From: Bacteroidales bacterium
Lineage (GTDB): Bacteria > Bacteroidota > Bacteroidia > Bacteroidales > F082
DNA: 40,759 nt
Assembly (NCBI GenBank): GCA_017538795.1
Contig: JAFYIE010000087.1
Coordinates: forward strand, 1-40,759
Direction of reading: 5' to 3'
Notes under the pieces: model-generated
What the model was told of the DNA's origin: nothing
Database searches by the model: none
The model's input: only the letters and a program-made list of their open reading frames with translations
Position numbers and translations under genes: made by a program
Part shown: positions 17,792 to 27,000 of the stretch, in pieces
How the letters are laid out: each line of letters begins with the position of its first letter
Numbering within the stretch: the stretch's first letter is position 1

Positions 17792-19371
17792 TGAACTTTT
17801 ATCAAGATAATAAAAGCCTCGCTTTCTATCTGAACCATCCGAAGATGGCTGAGATTGTCCGCATGAAGGAGAACGACTTCGCAGACGCTGAGAACGACGA
17901 GCTTGCTCCAAAGAACGTGGAAGACGCTATCGACAACTACGACAAGGTTTTGGACATCGTTGGAGAGCTTTGCGGCGAAGTGCTTGAAGCAAACGCTGAG
18001 GCTGTAGATATTGAAGGTCCTAAAGTTGTTGACAACGCTATCGTTTACGCCAAGGGAACACAGCAGAACCACGAGGCTATGCGTGACGCTGGCCTTTACG
18101 GAATGGCATTGCCACGTAAATACAACGGACTTAACTTCTCATATGTCCCTTACGTGATGGCAGCTGAGATGGTTTCACGTGCTGACGCGGGCTTCGCAAA
18201 CATTTGGGGCTTGCAGGACTGCGCTGAGACAATTTTGAAATTCGCTGACGACGCTATCAAAGACGAATTTTTGCCACGTATTTATAAAGGTGACACATGC
18301 TCAATGGACCTCACAGAGCCTGATGCAGGTTCCGACTTGCAGTCAGTGCAGCTGAAGGCAACTTACGACGAGAAGGCAGGTTGCTGGAGACTCAATGGTG
18401 TGAAGCGTTTCATCACCAATGGTGACGCCGACATCAAGTTAGTGCTCGCACGTTCAGAAGAAGGCAGCACTGACGGTCGTGGCCTTTCACTGTTCGTTTA
18501 CGACAGAAAAGAAAGAGCTGTGACAGTGAGAAGAATTGAGAACAAGATGGGTATCCATGGTTCACCGACAGGCGAGCTTGTGTTTAACAATGCTCCTGCA
18601 AAACTTATCGGCGACCGTAAGATGGGTCTTATCAAATACGTCATGTCGTTGATGAACGGTGCACGTTTAGGCGTTGGCGCTCAGTCGGTTGGACTCGCTG
18701 AGGCAGCAGTTCGCGACGCTGAGGAATACGCAGATCAGCGTGAGCAGTTTGGCAAGAAAATCAAGGAGTTTGTCGCAGTTCAGGACATTCTCGACTTGAT
18801 GCGTGCCAAGACTGACGCAGCTCGCTCATTGCTTTATGAGACAGCACGTTACGTTGAGACAAACAAGAAAGTCGCCGACATGCTTACACCAGTGTTGAAG
18901 ATGTTCGCTAGCGAATGGGCAAACCAGGTCGCATACGACGACATCCAGATTCACGGCGGCTCAGGCTTCATGAAAGAATACAAATGCGAACGTCTGTATC
19001 GTGACGCCCGTATTTTGACCATCTACGAAGGTACATCACAGCTTCAGGTTGTGGCAGCTGCACGTTTCTTAGGCAACGGCGCATATCTCAAGTATATCGA
19101 AGAACTCGACAACTTCGAATATGCTGAAGAACTTCTGCCATTACGCGAGAAACTTCGTGCCATGACAGCCAAGTACAAAGAGGTTTTCGAACTTTCAGGC
19201 AACAAAGAGACACATCACCGTCGTCTCGTCGAGGCAGTAGGATACATCATCATGGGTTATCTGATGCTTCAAGACACCACACGTTGCGCTGATTTCAGAA
19301 AATCATGCGAAGACATTATTAAATTAGGTCAAGGAGAAATTGCAAAATCATACGAATATGTTAAAGAATAG
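17791..19371 (+). CDS. Acyl-CoA dehydrogenase family protein, proposed acyl-ACP/enoyl-ACP oxidoreductase
   Basis: A 526-residue FAD enzyme, about 140 residues longer than short-chain acyl-CoA dehydrogenases, with extra N- and C-terminal helical parts as in the long acyl-CoA dehydrogenases. Core motifs are TEPDAGSDLQSVQLKA, KRFITNGDAD, EQFGKKIKEFVAVQD and QIHGGSGFMKEY; the catalytic base is Glu413 in IYEGTSQLQV, so it should be active. The family interconverts acyl and trans-2-enoyl thioesters with electrons passing through ETF. Its gene overlaps etfA and fabG and sits in a type II fatty-acid operon that lacks an enoyl reductase, so reduction of enoyl-ACP is proposed. An ordinary CoA substrate remains possible. 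Confidence 0.85.
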   Translation: MNFYQDNKSLAFYLNHPKMAEIVRMKENDFADAENDELAPKNVEDAIDNYDKVLDIVGELCGEVLEANAEAVDIEGPKVVDNAIVYAKGTQQNHEAMRDAGLYGMALPRKYNGLNFSYVPYVMAAEMVSRADAGFANIWGLQDCAETILKFADDAIKDEFLPRIYKGDTCSMDLTEPDAGSDLQSVQLKATYDEKAGCWRLNGVKRFITNGDADIKLVLARSEEGSTDGRGLSLFVYDRKERAVTVRRIENKMGIHGSPTGELVFNNAPAKLIGDRKMGLIKYVMSLMNGARLGVGAQSVGLAEAAVRDAEEYADQREQFGKKIKEFVAVQDILDLMRAKTDAARSLLYETARYVETNKKVADMLTPVLKMFASEWANQVAYDDIQIHGGSGFMKEYKCERLYRDARILTIYEGTSQLQVVAAARFLGNGAYLKYIEELDNFEYAEELLPLREKLRAMTAKYKEVFELSGNKETHHRRLVEAVGYIIMGYLMLQDTTRCADFRKSCEDIIKLGQGEIAKSYEYVKE

Positions 19372-20095
19372 AGTAGCAATCGTTACCGGTGCCGCCCGCG
19401 GTATCGGCAAGGCAATCGCAAAACGTTACGCTATGGAAGGCTGCAACATTGCGATTACCGATATCAATGAAGACAATATCAACGCCACTGTCGCTGAACT
19501 CAGTGAACTCGGCACAACAGTGAAGGGTTATGTCTCAAACGCAGCAGATTTCGCTGACGTTGAGAAGACAGTCAATCAGATTGCGGCAGACTTCGGTCGT
19601 ATCGATATCCTTGTGAACAACGCTGGTATCACCAAAGACGGCTTGATGCTTCGTATGACAGAAGCTCAGTGGGATGCTGTTCTCACAGTGAACTTGAAGT
19701 CGGCATTCAACTACATCCATGCTGTGTTGCCAATCATGGCACGTCAGAAGGGTGGAAGCATCATCAACATGGCAAGTGTCGTCGGCGTTAGCGGCAACGC
19801 AGGTCAGGCCAACTATTCAGCTTCAAAGGCTGGTTTGATCGGTCTCGCCAAGTCAATCGCCAAGGAGATGGGTAGCCGTGGCATCCGCGCCAACTGCATT
19901 GCTCCAGGTTTCATTGAGAGCGACATGACACGCGCACTTCCTGAGGAGGTGAGAAAAGACTGGGCAACAAAGATTCCGTTGAGAAGAGGCGGTACACCGG
20001 AAGACGTCGCCAACGTGGCGTTGTTCCTCGCATCAGACCTCTCGAGCTATGTCACCGGACAGGTGATTAACTGCTGTGGCGGTATGCAATGCTAA
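19358..20095 (+). CDS. fabG: 3-oxoacyl-ACP reductase
   Basis: A 245-residue short-chain dehydrogenase that reduces 3-oxoacyl-ACP with NAD(P)H. It has the TGAARGIGKAIA nucleotide loop, NNAGITKDGLMLRM, and the Ser140-Tyr153-Lys157 catalytic set (ASVVG, then NYSASKAG), plus the FabG C-terminus YVTGQVINCCGGM. The ATG at 19358 is chosen; it overlaps the dehydrogenase gene by 14 nt. A TTG at 19340, 4 nt after AAGGAG, would add six residues and is less likely. Last gene of the operon; its end overlaps the convergent anmK by 4 nt. Confidence 0.95.
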   Translation: MLKNRVAIVTGAARGIGKAIAKRYAMEGCNIAITDINEDNINATVAELSELGTTVKGYVSNAADFADVEKTVNQIAADFGRIDILVNNAGITKDGLMLRMTEAQWDAVLTVNLKSAFNYIHAVLPIMARQKGGSIINMASVVGVSGNAGQANYSASKAGLIGLAKSIAKEMGSRGIRANCIAPGFIESDMTRALPEEVRKDWATKIPLRRGGTPEDVANVALFLASDLSSYVTGQVINCCGGMQC

Positions 20096-21165
20096 AAAAT
20101 AGGGTAGAAGATCTTACCTGAACAGGAATCGGATTCCGCACCCGTGACGGATCTCAAAACGTTGACTTCGTTACGGCTGCGGAGCAATCCGAGGAAAGCG
20201 AACACCAGGGCTTCTTTGTAGTCGATGATATCGTCGGCGGGAACGAAGACCTGGTGTTTTGTATTTTTTTGAATACGTTCCACAAGGAATTTGTTTTTTG
20301 CGCCGCCGCCGGTGATTAACAACCGTAGAGACGCGCCATGGCATGTCTTTACATTTTCAATTGATTTCGCAATTTGCATAGCGATATGTTCCACAAACGT
20401 CGCCATCATATCCGCGATGTCGTTGCGGTTTTCCAATAAAGGCTTTATGTTTTCCTCGAAGAATTCGCGTCCCAGTGATTTAGGATATTTTTGTGAATAG
20501 AATGGATGTGAATTCAGGATTGTAAGCAATTGATTGTCAATGGTTCCGCTGTGGGCAATTTGTCCGTCTTTATCATAGGGTAATGATAAGCGATTTGCCA
20601 AATAATTCAGCGCCTGGTTTGCGATGCAGATATCGTATGCGATGCGTTGGCCGTCGACATCGTAAGAAACGTTGGCGATGCCGCCGATATTGAGGCAGAT
20701 AGGGTAGTCGGCGAACAGAAGTTTGTCGCCGATTGGCACGAGAGGCGCACCCTGACCGCCTTTGAGCACGTCTTCGGTGCGGAAATCGTTGATAACCATT
20801 ACGCCACAAGCGTTTGCAAGTGCTTGACCGTCACCGATTTGCAGTGTGTAATGCTCCTGTGGACGATGAAAAATAGTGTGTCCGTGCGAGGCGACGATTT
20901 CGGGATGCAGGTTGTATTTGTCAATAAACTGTTTCGTTACCTGACCTAAAAACGCACCGTATTGATAATCAATAGTTTTTAATTGATTTTCATTATAATA
21001 AAAAGCATCCGATAATTTGTGCTTCCAATCATCATCGTAATTGTAATTGTCTTTTGCGACGATTTCGAAATGCCATTTGCCATCGTTCCAGAAGTCGGCA
21101 TCGACAAGGTCGATGCCGTCGAGCGAGCTGCCCGACATCAAGCCGATGATGTTGTATCTTCTCAT
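20092..21165 (-). CDS. anmK: Anhydro-N-acetylmuramic acid kinase
   Basis: A 357-residue ASKHA-fold kinase that opens and phosphorylates 1,6-anhydro-MurNAc to MurNAc-6-phosphate during peptidoglycan recycling. Signatures are GLMSGSSLDGIDLVD at the N-terminus, ASHGHTIFHRP, NIGGIANVSY and LITGGGAKNKFLVERIQ. Length is usual. It shares one base with murF (stop-start ATGA type), so the two peptidoglycan genes are coupled, and it converges on fabG with a 4-nt overlap, which leaves no room for a normal intergenic terminator. Confidence 0.93.
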   Translation of the reverse strand: MRRYNIIGLMSGSSLDGIDLVDADFWNDGKWHFEIVAKDNYNYDDDWKHKLSDAFYYNENQLKTIDYQYGAFLGQVTKQFIDKYNLHPEIVASHGHTIFHRPQEHYTLQIGDGQALANACGVMVINDFRTEDVLKGGQGAPLVPIGDKLLFADYPICLNIGGIANVSYDVDGQRIAYDICIANQALNYLANRLSLPYDKDGQIAHSGTIDNQLLTILNSHPFYSQKYPKSLGREFFEENIKPLLENRNDIADMMATFVEHIAMQIAKSIENVKTCHGASLRLLITGGGAKNKFLVERIQKNTKHQVFVPADDIIDYKEALVFAFLGLLRSRNEVNVLRSVTGAESDSCSGKIFYPIF

Positions 21166-22448
21166 TACAATGAATCGATGATTTTATTGAGATGAACGCT
21201 GTTGGAGCCTTTGACGAGAATGTCGAAGCCGGAAACAGGATGTTGTTGCAGATACTGCGCGAGCTCTTCTACATCGTTGAATGAAGAGAACTCTGAGCTC
21301 CCTGAAACCTTGGAGAACTCGGAACCAACCAAAAATACGTTCTTGAATTTAAGCTCTTTCAAAAGCTCAATTATTGTTTTGTGTTCCTGCTCCGACTCAT
21401 TGCCGAGCTCGCGCATGTCGCCGAGTATCAGCAGGTTGTCGTTTTTGCAGATGTTTCTGAAGTTTTTGATGGAAAAATTCATGCTCGTCGGGTTGGCGTT
21501 GTAGGCGTCCATCACCACACGGTTTTTACCGGTTTCGATGACCTGTGAGCGGTTGTTGGTAGGGCAGTAGCTCGACAAAGCCTCTACGATATTGTTTGCG
21601 TCGACTTTAAAATATGTTCCCACGCAGATGGCGGCCATTACATTTTCAAAGTTGTAGTCGCCAACCAGTTGAGTGCCGATTTTGTGTCCGTTCCATTCGA
21701 CCGAAAGATAAGGATTGGCTGAAAGCATCTTGCCCTGAATGTCCGCACCGCTTGATGTCCCGTATGTCACCTTGTTAATGTCACGCGCGAGGCTCATCAG
21801 CAACTCGTTGTCGTGGTTTACGAAAACAAGCTTGTTGTGCGCCGCAATGTATTGATACATTTCGTTTTTTGTCTTGACTACGCCTTCGTAGCCGCCGAAA
21901 TCTCTAAGATGAGCGCGTCCGATGTTGGTTATGATGCCGTAGTCGGGCTCGCCTATGTTTGTAAGTTCGTCTATGTCGCCCGGATGACTGGCTCCCATCT
22001 CAACTACTGCCAATTCAGTGCCAGGCTTGATTCTCAGCACCGTAAGAGGCACTCCAAGCTGATTGTTGAAGTTGCCTTGAGTGAAAACGATGTTGTATTT
22101 TTTTGACAGAACTGCCGAAATGAGCTCTTTTGTTGTGGTCTTGCCGTTGGTGCCGGTAATTCCTATTATTGGCAACCCAAGCTTTTCGCGATGATATTTC
22201 GCAAGTTCCTGCAACGCTTTCAAGCTATCCTCAACGACGAACAACTTTTCGTGTTTCGGAAGATCTTGCCTGTCGGCGATAACGCATGCCGCGATGCTAT
22301 CTTCGGCTACTTTAAGAGCGAAGTCGTTGCCGTCGAAATGTTCGCCTTTCAATGCCACGAAGACGCAACCTTCGGTAATGTTGCGGCTGTCGGTGGTGAT
22401 GGTGTAGGCTTTTTTGTAAAGCTCGTAAATTTTCTCGATAGTGTTCAT
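21165..22448 (-). CDS. murF: UDP-N-acetylmuramoyl-tripeptide-D-alanyl-D-alanine ligase
   Basis: A 427-residue Mur ligase that adds D-Ala-D-Ala to the UDP-MurNAc-tripeptide. It shows TDSRNITEGCVFVALKGEHFDG (substrate domain), the P-loop GITGTNGKTTTKEL, VVEMGASHPGDI, NIGRAHLRDFGG and MDAYNANPTSM. An open frame continues upstream to 22562, but that extension lies inside gldJ and has no family similarity; the ATG at 22448, overlapping the gldJ stop as ATGA, gives the expected N-terminus (MNTIEKIYELY). The gldJ-murF order is also seen in Flavobacterium, as far as I recall. Confidence 0.95.
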   Translation of the reverse strand: MNTIEKIYELYKKAYTITTDSRNITEGCVFVALKGEHFDGNDFALKVAEDSIAACVIADRQDLPKHEKLFVVEDSLKALQELAKYHREKLGLPIIGITGTNGKTTTKELISAVLSKKYNIVFTQGNFNNQLGVPLTVLRIKPGTELAVVEMGASHPGDIDELTNIGEPDYGIITNIGRAHLRDFGGYEGVVKTKNEMYQYIAAHNKLVFVNHDNELLMSLARDINKVTYGTSSGADIQGKMLSANPYLSVEWNGHKIGTQLVGDYNFENVMAAICVGTYFKVDANNIVEALSSYCPTNNRSQVIETGKNRVVMDAYNANPTSMNFSIKNFRNICKNDNLLILGDMRELGNESEQEHKTIIELLKELKFKNVFLVGSEFSKVSGSSEFSSFNDVEELAQYLQQHPVSGFDILVKGSNSVHLNKIIDSL

Positions 22449-23806
22449 CGAGTTGTTCCTATCATATTCATTGCGCATCTGAAGCCGATTGTTGATGAAG
22501 ATTGGTTCTCTTCCAAGAAACGTCTTACAGAAGGGCTGAGGTAGTATGGACCGTCGGCCCATGAACCGCCTTTGTACACGCGTGAACGGTCTGAAATCAA
22601 AGTGGTGCTGCCGTATTCATACATCTTATTGGTGTACTCTTTTTGGTCGCCTTCCTGGTTGTTCCAGTCGTTTTGGATTGTCGACATGTAGTCGCCATCC
22701 TTGTAGTTGATGCTCTCGCTATTGCCACGGAACGGGTTCTGATCGTCGAAGTCCTCGAATGAGAGCGGACGATACACGTCGTATACCCATTCTGAAACGT
22801 TGCCGGCCATGTTGTAGAGACCGAAGTCGTTTGGCCAGTAGGATGTTACAGGTGCAGGGAATGCGGCTCCGTCGTTGAGACTGCCGGCAACGCCCATGTA
22901 GTCGCCGTTACCTCTCTTGAAGTTGGCTACGAAGTTGCCCATATAGTTCTTTTCTTTAGTACGCAATCCGTCGGTGCTCCATGGATAAACCTTACGGTCT
23001 TTGATGCTCTCTTCGGCTGTGTTGCCGATAAGACCTAAAGCTGCGTATTCCCATTCGGCTTCCGTGGGGAGACGATATTTCGGAAGGATGATACCGTCTT
23101 CCATCTTAACGTTGCGCTGACCTGTAGGGTTGTTAGGGTTGAGGTCTTTGAAACCGTTGGCGATAACGCCTGTGTATTGTCCGGCGAGATAAGCGTCGGT
23201 GGTGAAATGGTTGTCTTTATCCTGGTTAGGGTCGAAAGCGAGGACGCCGGCTTCGATGAGCAGGTTCTCGTTGACACGGTCTGAACGCCACAAAGCATAG
23301 TCGTTTGCCTGAAGCCACGACACTCCGACTACAGGATAGTCGCGGTAAGCAGGGTGGCGGAAGTAAATCTCAACCATAGGCTCGTTGTATGACATTGAGT
23401 TGCGCCATACGAGAGTGTCAGGAAGAGCTTTGTTGACCATCTCAGGATAGTCATTGCCGTAGATGCGCTCTAACCAATAGATGTATTCCTGATAATCGAG
23501 GTTGCTGACCTCTGTCTGATCCATATAAAATGATGAAACGGTAACTTGGCGAGGGGTGTTGTTCCATTCATAAAAAACGTTTTCTTGTGTTGCGCCCATT
23601 GTGAAAGTACCGCCTTCTATAGGTACAAGACCCGGACCTGTTTTCTGCTCAACAGATTTTGAAACATAAAAACCGCCGAAGTTAGGGTCGTTGTAATTCC
23701 ATCCTGTTGATTTTGACTTAGGAGAAGACTTCTTTCCACACGAAATCATAAGGATGCCGCAACAAATAATTGCCAAAATAACGCTAAATTTAAACTTTCT
23801 ATGCAT
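22445..23806 (-). CDS. gldJ: GldJ-like lipoprotein with formylglycine-generating-enzyme (SUMF1) fold, T9SS/gliding
   Basis: A 453-residue lipoprotein with lipobox MISC (Cys23) and a domain of the FGE-sulfatase family: PIEGGTFTMGATQENVF, DQTEVSNLDYQEYIYWL, YRLPTEAEWEYAALG, NMAGNVSEWVYD and YKGGSWADGPYYLSPSVRRF. In Bacteroidetes such lipoproteins (GldJ, GldK/PorK) are structural parts of the type IX secretion and gliding machinery, not enzymes. The neighbourhood (murF behind it; porU and porV divergently in front) matches gldJ rather than gldK, which sits with gldL-M-N. Gliding itself cannot be claimed from this. Confidence 0.78.
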   Translation of the reverse strand: MHRKFKFSVILAIICCGILMISCGKKSSPKSKSTGWNYNDPNFGGFYVSKSVEQKTGPGLVPIEGGTFTMGATQENVFYEWNNTPRQVTVSSFYMDQTEVSNLDYQEYIYWLERIYGNDYPEMVNKALPDTLVWRNSMSYNEPMVEIYFRHPAYRDYPVVGVSWLQANDYALWRSDRVNENLLIEAGVLAFDPNQDKDNHFTTDAYLAGQYTGVIANGFKDLNPNNPTGQRNVKMEDGIILPKYRLPTEAEWEYAALGLIGNTAEESIKDRKVYPWSTDGLRTKEKNYMGNFVANFKRGNGDYMGVAGSLNDGAAFPAPVTSYWPNDFGLYNMAGNVSEWVYDVYRPLSFEDFDDQNPFRGNSESINYKDGDYMSTIQNDWNNQEGDQKEYTNKMYEYGSTTLISDRSRVYKGGSWADGPYYLSPSVRRFLEENQSSSTIGFRCAMNMIGTTR

Positions 23807-24017
23807 TTTCGTTCGAATTTTATTATCTTTTTCAATAACTTTAAATCATTATATTTATTGCATGAGCTGATAAAAAAATGATTTTTTTTGTGCTTAAATT
23901 TTCAAACTGCAATTATACGACTTTTTTCCGTTGAAAAAATATGGTTTTTAAATTTTTTTTGAAAATGTTTTTGACAATAATATTTAACATTGTCCGTTGT
24001 ATTAACGAAATATTGTG

Positions 24018-24025
24018 TATCTTTG
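24018..24025 (+). promoter_or_regulatory. -7 promoter element for porU
   Basis: TATCTTTG (TAnnTTTG) with a -33 TTG at 23997-23999, 18 nt upstream. It lies 15 nt before the ATG at 24041, so the leader is short. The element lies inside the longer open frame starting at 23990 and supports the ATG at 24041. The rest of the 235-bp region between gldJ and porU is very AT-rich with no other clear feature. Confidence 0.6.
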
Positions 24026-24040
24026 CAAGATTATATAAAT

Positions 24041-27000
24041 ATGTATATTTTGAGAAGTTTTAAGAAGGCCTTTTTGTTGTCGGTTGTCGTGTTTTTCATG
24101 ACAAGCCTTAGCGTTTTTGCCCAGAATTCGGTGCTCAGCAGCGGAGTTTGGTATAAGATGTCCATTTCCTCGACGGGAATGTATAAACTTACATATTCCG
24201 ACATGGCTGCCATGGGTGTTGATGTGGCTAATATCAATCCTAAAAACATTCGTGTTTACCATAATGGCGGCGGCGTTCTGCCAAAGATTAACAAGTCGTA
24301 TTATCCCGATGATTTGTACGAGATCCCGATTTTTGTTTCGGGCGAGGATGACGGCGTGTTCAATCAAAACGACTATGTGCTGTTTTATGCGAGAGGTCCT
24401 GTAGTGTGGAAATACAACAATCTGAAACAATATTACAGCCACGTGAAAAACCCTTATACCGATTATACATACGTTTTTGTAACGGTTGGCGATACACCGG
24501 GAAGGCGTATTCAGACGGCTGATGATGTTGAGGCGGATTACGTCGTCTCTGTTGATGAATACCTCGATTATCGTGTGAAAGATGTCGATGAGGTGAACAT
24601 AAACAACATGGGCTGCACCTGGTTTTTTGATAAGTTTGATGTCGTTTTAAATAGAAGCTATGAGTTCTCTTTTGACAATCTGAATACAAATAAGGAGATG
24701 AAGATGAAAGCATCGATGGCGTCGAGAAATGCCTCGGCTGCGACGATGACGTTCAAATACAACAACAAGCAGATCTATACGAAGTCGTTTGACCATTATA
24801 CGACATATTACTATGCGAGATGGGATACAAACTGCCTTGTCAGATTCAAACCGGTACAAAATCCTGTGGTCATAAACGCGCAATACAACCGTGCCGCATC
24901 GAATTCCACGGCTTGGATGGATTATGTGTCGGTGAACGCCTGGTGTTATTTGAGGATGTCGGGCAATGTCATGGAGTTCCGTAATCCTGAATGCAGTGAT
25001 AAAACGATAGGTTACGAATATCATCTGCAAAATGCGTCAAGCGCGGTGAAAGTTTGGAATGTCACCGACCCTATAAACCCGGTGATGATGAAGACCACCT
25101 TGTCGTCGTCGACATTGTCGTTTAAGGTGAAAGGAAATATTAAGAACCAGTTCGTGGCTTTTAATGGAAATAGCTTCAAGACACCTGAATTTGTCGAGGT
25201 CGTGGCTAATCAGAATCTTCATGCTTTAAGGGATGTCGACTACATTATAATCGCGCACCCTGATTTTCAGGCACAAGCGGAGCGTTTGAAGAATCTGCAT
25301 GCTCAACTCGACGATTATACCATTGAGATTGTCCAGCCGCAGTATATTTACAACGAGTTCTCTTGCGGCGCACAGGATGTAGGAGGAATACGTAATTTCC
25401 TAAAGATGCTTTACAAAAATAATGATGTGGAGCAAAATTTAAAATATGTGTTGCTTTTTGGTGACGCTTCCTATGATTACAAAAATAATGACGTGAATTT
25501 TATCCCCTCATGGGAGTCGTTCAACTCATGTGTCATTACGGCTTCCATCGTTACAGACGATTTTTATGCTTGTTTTGATGATGAAGAAGGAGACATGGAG
25601 GCGTATAACTCAATAGTGGATATCGCTGTGGGTAGAATGCCGGTCTCCACGACGGCGCAGGCCGACGATGTGGTCGACAAGATTGAGGCTTACATTTCGA
25701 AAAACGCCGCCACGATGAGTAATTGGCGCAACGTTATCACATTTATCTGTGACGATGAGCAGAGCGATTTTATCAATAATTCTGAAAATCTTGCTAAAAA
25801 CCTCTCAAAATGGGGTGGAGACGTGTTGGTCGACAAAATTTACCTCGATGCTTACAATCAGGTGGCGACGGCGAGCGGACAACGTTGTCCTGAAATAAAC
25901 GAAGCTATTTCGAACAGAATACAAAAAGGCTCGCTTGTGGTGAACTATAACGGCCACGGTGGCGAGTTAGGTTGGGGCGACGAACGTATTTTGACCATAG
26001 AAGACATCAATTCGTGGGAAAACATGCCGATGTGTCCGCTTTTCATCACGGCGACATGCGAATTCAGCAGATATGACGACCATACAAGGACGTCGGCTGG
26101 CGAGATAATGTTTTTAAGTAACAAAGGCGGCTCGATAGCCATGATAACAACGGCCAGAACCACAAGTGGAAGCTATGCTGTTATGTCGAGAGCTTATGAG
26201 AGGATGTTTGTGCTTCAAAACGGCGAATATCCTACAATGGGCGATATCTATTTTAACTCGAAACAAGATAAATCGTCGAATACAAAAGTTTTCGTGCTGT
26301 TCGGCGATCCGGCTTTGCGTCTTGCTTATCCAAAATATAACGTGGTTTTGAAAGAGATAAACGACAAACCTGTTTCCGAAGATAATAATGATACGATTAA
26401 AGCCTTGAGTACCATCAAGTTGTATGGCGAGGTGACCGATAATTTCGGTGAGAGGATGACAGACTTCAACGGAATAGTGCGTGTGTCGGTTTACGACAAG
26501 GAAAACACCTATCGTACGAAGGGCGACAAGACGTCTCCTGTCATGGATTTCAAACTTCGCAACAGCCTGTTGTTCGACGGAATAGCGAATGTGGAGTCGG
26601 GAGAGTTTAGATTATCTTTTACGGCTCCGAAAGATATTAATTACAGCTACGGCAACGGATTGATAAGTTTCTATGCCACAGATTATAACGTCGACGCTAA
26701 CGGAATGTTTGACAATGTTATAGTGGGCGGTTATAACGATAGCGCTTTGCCGGACGAGCAAGGACCTGTCGCTCGTGTGTTTATTGATGACACTTTGTTT
26801 GTGAGCGGTGGAATCACAAACGAGAATCCTATACTGTATGCCTTTATGAAAGACAAGCATGGCATCAATACTACCGGAATCGGAATAGGACATGATATTA
26901 CTGTTACTCTGACGGGCGCGACGAATAAGACTTATACCTTAAACTCTTATTATGAAACGCCTTTAGACACAAGCGATTATGGTAAGCTGGCGTATCGTTT

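Noticed and set aside
19340-19357. TTG start of fabG with AAGGAG in front
   Set aside because: FabG proteins begin close to the nucleotide loop, as given by the ATG at 19358; SD use is rare here. It remains a minor possibility.
22449-22562. N-terminal extension of murF by 38 residues
   Set aside because: The extension overlaps the gldJ coding end and has no Mur-ligase similarity; the ATGA overlap at 22448 gives the expected start.
23990-24040. Upstream start for porU
   Set aside because: The added 17 residues would contain the promoter -7 box and precede the obvious signal peptide.
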